From assembly GCA_021784575.1 (NCBI GenBank), contig JAJYHX010000003.1:124001-188000 (forward strand): DNA of 64,000 nt, given 5' to 3'. The stretch is from Nitrospirota bacterium. GTDB taxonomy: Bacteria > Nitrospirota > JACRHJ01. Shown here piece by piece: positions 58,667 to 64,000 of the stretch. Below the pieces are notes generated by a model. The model saw only the letters and a program-made list of their open reading frames with translations. It did not search any database and was not told the DNA's origin. The first letter of the stretch is position 1. The number at the start of each line of letters is the position of its first letter. The position numbers were made by a program, and so were the translations under genes.

Positions 58667-60199
58667 TTATATCAGCTTCCTGTCGAGGCTTCTGTATTGT
58701 ATGGCTTCGGAGACGTCCCGTGCCTGGATGCTCTCGCGGTTTGCGAGGTCGGCAATTGTGCGGGCGACCTTGATGATGCGGTTGTATGCGCGGGCGGAGA
58801 GGCCGAGCCGCTCCACGGCGTTTTCGAGGAGGGAATGCGTCTTGTCGTCGAGGGCGCAGAAGCGTTTTAAGTGCCGGGGCTTCATCTGGGAGTTGCAGTA
58901 AATGCCGTCCTCGTTAAGTCTTTTAACCTGTGCGGCCCGCGCCTTGTTCACCCGCTCGCGCACCTTTTCGGAGCTTTCTCCCGGGCGGTCGTCGGAGAGC
59001 TCGCGATACTTCACGGACGGCACCTCCACGTGCAGGTCTATCCTGTCGAGGAGCGGTCCGGACACCCGCGCACGGTACCTTTGTATCTGGTGCGGCGTGC
59101 AGGCGCACCGGTGAGAGCTGTCCGCGTGGAAACCACAGGGGCAGGGGTTCATGGCCGCGACGAGCATGAACGAAGCCGGGAAGGTTATGGAGGCCGTGGC
59201 GCGGGATATGGTCACCTGCCTGTCCTCCAGCGGCTGGCGCAGCACTTCAAGGGCGTTTCTGTGGAATTCCGGCAGTTCGTCGAGGAACAAGACCCCGTTG
59301 TGCGAGAGGCTGACCTCGCCCGGCCTCGGGTATGCGCCTCCGCCGATAAGCCCGGCGTCGGAAATGGTATGGTGCGGGCTTCTGAAAGGCCGGGTGGCCA
59401 CGAGCGGCCTGTCCGGCGGGATAAGCCCGGCGACGCTGTGAACCTTCGTCGTCTCGATGGCTTCGTCGAAACCCATGTCCGGGAGCACGGTTACAAGCCT
59501 CCTGGCGAGCATGGTCTTGCCGGAGCCGGGCGGCCCTATCATCAGGACATTGTGTCCGCCGGCGGCGGCGATCTCAAGCGCGCGCTTCACGTGCTCCTGG
59601 CCCTTGACCTCGGAGAAGTCCTCCAGGTACCGGGAATTTTCCAGGAACAGGCGGGATACGTCCATGCTGAATTTCTGAAGGATTCCCTCGCCCCGGAAGA
59701 ACTCCACCACGGATGCGAGGTCATCGGCCCCGTAAACGTCCACTCCGCCGACAACAGCCGCCTCTTCCGCGTTCCCGCGCGGCAGTATAAGCCCCCTGAA
59801 CCCCTCCGCGGACGCCTTTACGGCCATCGGGAGCGCGCCCCGCACGGGCTTTATGCGCCCGTCGAGGGAGAGCTCCCCGACAATCATATATCCGGACAGG
59901 GCCTCCTGCCGAAGGATGCCTTCCGAGGCGATAATGCCGAGGGCTATAGGAAGGTCGAAGGCCGAGCCCTCCTTTTTTATGTTCGCGGGGGCAAGGTTTA
60001 TGACAATCTGCTTGAGCGGGAAGTCGAATCCGTTGTTCTTGAGCGCGGAACGGACACGGTCCTTGCTCTCCTTTATCGCGGCGTCCGGAAGCCCCACCGT
60101 AGCAAAATAAGGGAGGCCGCGCGCCGTGACATCGACCTCCACCTCCACCACATACGCGTCTATCCCAAGCACGGCGCCTGAAGTTATTTTTGAAAGCAA
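58667..60199 (-). CDS. comM: YifB/ComM-family Mg-chelatase-like AAA+ protein
   Basis: A 510-residue protein with an N-terminal Lon-substrate-like domain (VDVTARGLPYFATVGLPDAAIKESKDR), an AAA+ core with Walker A GPPGSGKTM and Walker B GVLFLDELPEF, Mg-chelatase blocks (PFRSPHHTISDAGLIGGG, CPCGFHAD) and a C-terminal helical domain (SARAYNRIIKVARTIADL). In naturally competent bacteria ComM is a branch-migration helicase for integrating donor DNA. The start is TTG at 60199, fixed by AAGGAG seven bases upstream; the track start 21 codons earlier precedes the -10 box. Confidence 0.92.
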   Translation of the reverse strand: MLSKITSGAVLGIDAYVVEVEVDVTARGLPYFATVGLPDAAIKESKDRVRSALKNNGFDFPLKQIVINLAPANIKKEGSAFDLPIALGIIASEGILRQEALSGYMIVGELSLDGRIKPVRGALPMAVKASAEGFRGLILPRGNAEEAAVVGGVDVYGADDLASVVEFFRGEGILQKFSMDVSRLFLENSRYLEDFSEVKGQEHVKRALEIAAAGGHNVLMIGPPGSGKTMLARRLVTVLPDMGFDEAIETTKVHSVAGLIPPDRPLVATRPFRSPHHTISDAGLIGGGAYPRPGEVSLSHNGVLFLDELPEFHRNALEVLRQPLEDRQVTISRATASITFPASFMLVAAMNPCPCGFHADSSHRCACTPHQIQRYRARVSGPLLDRIDLHVEVPSVKYRELSDDRPGESSEKVRERVNKARAAQVKRLNEDGIYCNSQMKPRHLKRFCALDDKTHSLLENAVERLGLSARAYNRIIKVARTIADLANRESIQARDVSEAIQYRSLDRKLI

Positions 60200-60227
60200 A
60201 TCAGCGCTCCTTATTAAAAATTGAGGG

Positions 60228-60257
60228 ATTATAACCGCAAGAGAGGTCACACCGCAA
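60228..60257 (-). promoter_or_regulatory. comM: comM promoter
   Basis: Minus strand TTGCGG (60257-60252), 18-base spacer, TATAAT (60233-60228), leader of about 22 bases with AAGGAG. Confidence 0.55.
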
Positions 60258-60277
60258 GCCATTTATGGATAAATAAT

Positions 60278-60306
60278 TTGACTTGTATTTTTTAATTTTA
60301 TAAAAT
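60278..60306 (+). promoter_or_regulatory. promoter of the HEAT/HD-GYP operon
   Basis: TTGACT (60278-60283), 17-base spacer, TAAAAT (60301-60306). Divergent from the comM promoter. Confidence 0.6.
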
Positions 60307-60365
60307 TACAGTGTTGCATTCTCTTTCCTGAGCCCGCAGCCAATAATCCTTAGAGAGACAGGGTA

Positions 60366-62144
60366 ATGGACGAGTTGTTCCAGAAAAACCCGGAGCAGTC
60401 CTTGAAACAGCCTGAAGAAGAGGCGTCTTCTGTCCCGGATACCGAGCTCAAGGCGGTGCGCGAGCTTCTACAGTCCCTCCTTAAAACCAAGCGCGCCTTC
60501 GAGATGTACCCGGCGAACAACCCCATCCTCGCCAGGTTCCAGGACGACATATGCCGCAGGTTCGACGATTTCTTCCAGGACGCCGACAAGCTGCACCTGC
60601 TCGTGCGCCAGCAGGAGATACTCTACAAGGGACAGAACGTATACAAGAACGCGGAAAAGGACGATAACCTGGCCCTTCTGTTCTACAAGGACGGCCTGCG
60701 CGACCTCACCTTCCTCGAAGGATTATCCCACCAAGAGATCATGGATTTTATCGAGGTTATAAGGACGAAGCCTGACACCCTGAGCGAGAACTGGGACGAC
60801 GACATCGTCACGCTCCTGTGGGAGAAGGACTTCGCGCATCTCAGGTATTATGTCGTCGAGGAGTTCTCCGACGGAGAGGCCCTGTCCGAGGAAGAGGCTC
60901 AGAAGCTCCTTGCCGGAGAGAGCAGCGACGACCTCTCTGAGGCGTACAAAGACGCGGACGAGGGCAACAAGGAAATATTCTCGCCGCTCGAAACCATCTC
61001 CATGGGGTTCAAGGGCGTCTTCAGCCTTGGCGAGGAGGAGGTAAAGACCCTGAAGGACGAGATAGAGGGCCTGACGGACGATAAGTTCCTCGACGAAGCG
61101 ATATACTGCCTCTTCGAGAGCCTCTTCATGGAAAAAGGCGCTCCGGACTTCGAGCTTGTCGCGGGAAGCCTTGAGTCTGCGCTCTCGTATCTCGTGCATA
61201 CCGGCGGCTTCAGGACGGCCTCCAATATCCTGAAAAGGTTCAGGGAGCTTTCAGGCGGCGCGGAGGGGTTCAGCCAGGGCGAGACCGACAGGCTGAAGAC
61301 CGCGATAACCCGCGCCGGCAGCGAGAGCAGGGCAAAGATAATAGCCGAGGTGTTGAACAGCGGCCGGGAGATAAATATCGACGACTTCCGGAAATACCTG
61401 GGGCAGCTCGACCGCGCCTCCATAATCCCGCTGTCTAACCTCATGGGCGAGGTGCAGGACATAAAATACAGGAAGACCCTCATAGACGCCCTCGTCTCCC
61501 TCGGCAAGGACAATATCGAAGTCCTGGCCGCCGGGCTTAAAAGCGGACAATGGTATATCGTCCGGAACGTCGCCGCGATACTCGGCAGGATAGGCGACAA
61601 AAAGGCCCTGGAATACTTGAAACAGGCCGTGAAACACCCGGAGCCGAAGGTGCGGCGGGAGGTCGTGCGCGCGCTCGGCATGGTCGGCGGGCCGAAGGCG
61701 GGAGAGATACTCCTCGAAGTGCTGGACGATACCGACCCGCAGATAAGAATGGCGGCGCTCAGATACCTGCCGCAGGCCCAGAACTACTCCGTCCTCGACG
61801 TGCTCGTGGAGGTCATAACGCGCCCGGACTTCGAGGAAAAGGCGCTCTCCGAGAAGCGCGTGTTCCTTGAGGTGCTGGCCGAGATAGGCCAGGAAAAGGT
61901 CATGCCGTTTATGATAAAGCTCCTGAAGAGAAAGGGCTTCCTCTTCGGCAGCGCAAAGAACGAGGAGATGCGCGTCTCGGCGGCGTACGGCCTCGGCAAC
62001 ATCCGCCACAAGGACTCGCTTCACGCCCTCGAGTCCGTATCGTCTCATGCAAAGAAGGGGAGCGCGCTCCACGAGGCCGTGTCCTATTCCGTCCACAAGC
62101 TCGCAGGGCCGGACGGCGCCGCCCTGGAGGTAAAGGATGCCTGA
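60366..62144 (+). CDS. HEAT-repeat protein
   Basis: A 592-residue cytoplasmic protein. The N-terminal ~130 residues (HLLVRQQEILYKGQNVYKN, then FYKDGLRDLTFLEGLSHQEIMDFIE) form a module that looks related to the start of the HD-GYP protein next door. An acidic middle (residues ~165-240) follows. From about residue 370 on there are HEAT-like repeats, for example WYIVRNVAAILGRIGDKKALEYL and PKVRREVVRALGMVGGPKAGEI. It is likely a protein-interaction scaffold. Its stop overlaps the HD-GYP start by eight bases, so the two are made together. Confidence 0.82.
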   Translation: MDELFQKNPEQSLKQPEEEASSVPDTELKAVRELLQSLLKTKRAFEMYPANNPILARFQDDICRRFDDFFQDADKLHLLVRQQEILYKGQNVYKNAEKDDNLALLFYKDGLRDLTFLEGLSHQEIMDFIEVIRTKPDTLSENWDDDIVTLLWEKDFAHLRYYVVEEFSDGEALSEEEAQKLLAGESSDDLSEAYKDADEGNKEIFSPLETISMGFKGVFSLGEEEVKTLKDEIEGLTDDKFLDEAIYCLFESLFMEKGAPDFELVAGSLESALSYLVHTGGFRTASNILKRFRELSGGAEGFSQGETDRLKTAITRAGSESRAKIIAEVLNSGREINIDDFRKYLGQLDRASIIPLSNLMGEVQDIKYRKTLIDALVSLGKDNIEVLAAGLKSGQWYIVRNVAAILGRIGDKKALEYLKQAVKHPEPKVRREVVRALGMVGGPKAGEILLEVLDDTDPQIRMAALRYLPQAQNYSVLDVLVEVITRPDFEEKALSEKRVFLEVLAEIGQEKVMPFMIKLLKRKGFLFGSAKNEEMRVSAAYGLGNIRHKDSLHALESVSSHAKKGSALHEAVSYSVHKLAGPDGAALEVKDA

Positions 62145-63591
62145 CGTCACATCCCCGTTCAAGACCGAAGGAAGCGGCGCAATCGCCAGGAGCTCCCGCG
62201 TATTCATAAACCAGATACAGGTGCTCATCCGCACCAGCCAGATACACGACATCGGCAACGTCGCGCTTGACCGCCCGGTAACGAACCTCATGGGCGCGCT
62301 CGAAGGGCTTTTCAGGGCGGATACGGAGTTCGCCCTGAAATGCCGCGGCGAATACCTCTACATCGACGATACCCGCGTCCGCTACGACATCGAGGACATG
62401 GCAAGCTACGAGTTCGTGTCGGGCGTTATGAAGGAAAAGAAGATAGGCTCGTTCAACTTCCAGAAGCCGGTATCTCAGGACGACCTGAAAAAATTCGCCT
62501 TCGCCCTGAACTCCTTCGTCCCTCCGGGACAGGACGACCAGCCCGAGGAGGAGTTCAACGACCTCCTCAAGGAAAGAGGCATCTACTCCATCTGGGCCGG
62601 GCCGTTCGAGGAGTCGGAGCAGATAAAACTGGACGACCTTGCCGACCGGCGCAAGATGGCCAAGAAGACATACTTCAAGGCAGTCTCCGTCACCAAGGGC
62701 GTGATGAACAGCATCAAGAGCGAGCAGCCCACGCACTTAAAGAAGGTAAAGCGCGTCATCCAGGGCATTGTGGACATAATACTCGGCGAGGAGGCCTCGC
62801 TCCTGGGCCTTACGGCAATAAAGGACTTCGACGAATACACCTACAACCACTGCGTGAACGTAAGCATCCTCGCCATGACCATAGGCCAGAAGCTCGGGCT
62901 GGACAAGAACATGCTCACGAAACTGGGCATAGCGGCGCTCTTCCACGACATAGGCAAGGTGGACGTGCCTATCGAGATTCTGAACAAGCCCGCGTCGTTT
63001 ACGGAAGACGAATGGACCGTCGTCCGCAGGCACCCGGAGATGGGCGTCAAGGCAATATCGAAGATCCGCGGCCTCAACGAACTCGCCGCAAGCTCGATGG
63101 CCGTCGCCTTCGAGCACCACATCTTTTACGACCTGACCGGCTATCCCGCGACAAGGGAAAAGAAGATGCCGAACTTCTTCTCCCGGATCGTCTCCATATC
63201 CGACCAGTACGACTCCATGACCTCCGCCAGGGTCTACTCGAGGATACCTTATTCGCCGGACAAGGCCCTTTCACTGATGATGGAGCGAAGCGGCGTGCAG
63301 CTCGACCCCCTGCTCTTTAAAATTTTCGCAAACATCATAGGCGTTTATCCCATCGGGACGCTCGTCATGCTGGATACGAGGGAACTGGGGCTTGTGTTTG
63401 AATCGAACCCCAACCTCGAAAAACTCGACAGGCCGAAGGTCATACTGATAACCGACTCCTCCGGGAAGCGCGTCGCCGGCAATACTGTGGATTTAAGCGA
63501 AACCGGGCCCGCGGGGGGCTACAGGCGCAGCATAATAAAGGCCCTCGACCCCAAAAAATACCGCATAAACCTCGCCGAATATTTTCTTTAA
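62137..63591 (+). CDS. HD-GYP domain protein (cyclic-di-GMP phosphodiesterase type)
   Basis: A 484-residue protein. The N-terminal ~170 residues (RGEYLYIDDTRVRYD, IGSFNFQKPVSQDDLKKFAF) match the module style of the HEAT protein. The HD-GYP domain (about residues 225-400) has NHCVNVSILAMTIGQKLGLD, the catalytic HD in ALFHDIGK, RRHPEMGV, a second metal-binding pair in AFEHHIFYDLTGYP, and then SISDQYDSMTSARVYS. The GYP segment reads TGYP, which fits the family. It probably hydrolyses cyclic di-GMP or a related dinucleotide. It is coupled to the HEAT protein by an eight-base overlap. Confidence 0.88.
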   Translation: MPDVTSPFKTEGSGAIARSSRVFINQIQVLIRTSQIHDIGNVALDRPVTNLMGALEGLFRADTEFALKCRGEYLYIDDTRVRYDIEDMASYEFVSGVMKEKKIGSFNFQKPVSQDDLKKFAFALNSFVPPGQDDQPEEEFNDLLKERGIYSIWAGPFEESEQIKLDDLADRRKMAKKTYFKAVSVTKGVMNSIKSEQPTHLKKVKRVIQGIVDIILGEEASLLGLTAIKDFDEYTYNHCVNVSILAMTIGQKLGLDKNMLTKLGIAALFHDIGKVDVPIEILNKPASFTEDEWTVVRRHPEMGVKAISKIRGLNELAASSMAVAFEHHIFYDLTGYPATREKKMPNFFSRIVSISDQYDSMTSARVYSRIPYSPDKALSLMMERSGVQLDPLLFKIFANIIGVYPIGTLVMLDTRELGLVFESNPNLEKLDRPKVILITDSSGKRVAGNTVDLSETGPAGGYRRSIIKALDPKKYRINLAEYFL

Positions 63592-63608
63592 ATCTTATTT
63601 TTTTCTGA

Positions 63609-63614
63609 TAGAAT
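63609..63614 (+). promoter_or_regulatory. extended -10 before the YgjP-type gene
   Basis: TAGAAT preceded by TGA (extended -10 form), six bases before the ATG at 63621, with no Shine-Dalgarno between. Confidence 0.4.
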
Positions 63615-63620
63615 TAAACA

Positions 63621-64000
63621 ATGCAACTCGACCTCTTTGGCCGGAAGGCCGCCAACTCGTCCGTCTGGACTGTAAAAATAGACGGCAAAACAATAAGTTA
63701 CACCCTGCGCAAGTCCGCGCGGGCAAGGCATGTCTGGCTTCGGCTCGGCATCGGCACGGGCCTGGAGGTCGTCGCCCCGGAGAGGATGCCGCTTAAGGAG
63801 CTCGACCAGATACTTGCGAACAAAAGGGCCTGGATTGAGCGACACGTGGCCCTGCCGAGGACGGAGAAGCCCCTGCGCTTAAAACCCCTCGGAAACGGCT
63901 CTAAAATCAAGTACTTGGGCGAGGACCGCCTGCTGAGGGTGCGCATAAACGGGAGCGCCGGAAGCGTCCGGATGGCCGGCGAGGAGGTACTCATGGAGGC
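63621..64000 (+). CDS. YgjP/DUF45-like metallopeptidase, N-terminal part
   Basis: The first ~126 codons of a gene that runs off the window and is missing from the ORF track. The protein begins QLDLFGRKAANSSVWTVK, followed by ISYTLRKSARARHVWLRL, VVAPERMPLKELDQILANKRAWIERH and IKYLGEDRLLRV. This matches the N-terminal beta domain of YgjP-like M48-related peptidases (vxvRrsxrarxxxLrv..gxvxVxaP, followed by Wi.kh). The zinc motif HELAH expected further on is outside the window. Confidence 0.75.
   Translation, partial: MQLDLFGRKAANSSVWTVKIDGKTISYTLRKSARARHVWLRLGIGTGLEVVAPERMPLKELDQILANKRAWIERHVALPRTEKPLRLKPLGNGSKIKYLGEDRLLRVRINGSAGSVRMAGEEVLME

Noticed and set aside
58871-60181. 436-codon plus-strand ORF opposite comM
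   Set aside because: Antisense shadow of a well-conserved AAA+ gene.

Overview
The window is a gene-dense, high-GC bacterial chromosome segment. Several genes point to a Gram-negative, probably anaerobic or facultative organism: LptE, a lipid A-type acyltransferase, a TolC-family outer-membrane protein and a large predicted beta-barrel; MqnA of the futalosine menaquinone route; a heptaheme cytochrome c; a RACo-like corrinoid-protein activator; and a two-subunit-type glycine dehydrogenase. This mix is typical of Nitrospirota or Desulfobacterota relatives, but that placement is inference. No rRNA, tRNA or CRISPR array was recognised.

Layout. 1-6.4 kb: end of leuS, then lptE-holA, rpsT (opposite strand, TTG start), a membrane histidine kinase, murJ and a metallo-beta-lactamase-fold hydrolase, mostly overlapping. 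6.45-9.4 kb: an AT-rich island in which a 1,984-bp IS1595-type element (8-bp target duplication, 23-bp inverted repeats, P63C passenger gene) has split a ~206-codon gene beside a GIY-YIG gene. 9.4-16.2 kb: a complete trpEGDCFBA operon on the minus strand. 16.3-18.4 kb: a heptaheme cytochrome between two HAMP membrane proteins. 18.4-30 kb: DUF4142, RlpA, an ftsX without adjacent ftsE, DUF2784, a radical SAM/acyltransferase pair, a phosphohexomutase, cardiolipin synthase and the RACo-like protein. 29.6-32.8 kb: marR-emrA-emrB with a palindromic operator on the promoter. 32.8-40.8 kb: an OB-fold-like protein, radA, mobA-like, a TPR lipoprotein, a small secreted protein, gcvPB and mqnA. 40.8-45.6 kb: a tolC-macA-macB export operon. 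46.4-58.4 kb: a soluble REC-histidine kinase, a five-gene surface operon (NHLP-like small protein, three DUF11-type secreted proteins, a 1,608-residue DUF11/beta-barrel protein) and an NtrC-type activator. 58.7-64 kb: yifB/comM, a HEAT-repeat protein overlapping an HD-GYP protein, and the start of a YgjP-type metallopeptidase.

The strongest candidate for an undescribed system is the surface operon. It starts at a perfect sigma-54 promoter (TGGCACGTCCTTTGCA on the minus strand). Two near-identical palindromes (GGCCCAAT-GGGCC type), plus a weaker third, lie upstream and look like binding sites for the neighbouring NtrC-type regulator. A parS-like palindrome (TGTTCCACGTGGAACT) lies just downstream of the REC-kinase gene, which would fit an origin-proximal location.

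Two other themes recur. Eleven copies of a short hairpin repeat, and three copies of a longer composite repeat with a possible conserved nested stem, fill the intergenic spaces. Several genes have a -10 hexamer only 6-8 bases before the start codon and no Shine-Dalgarno sequence, suggesting leaderless mRNAs.
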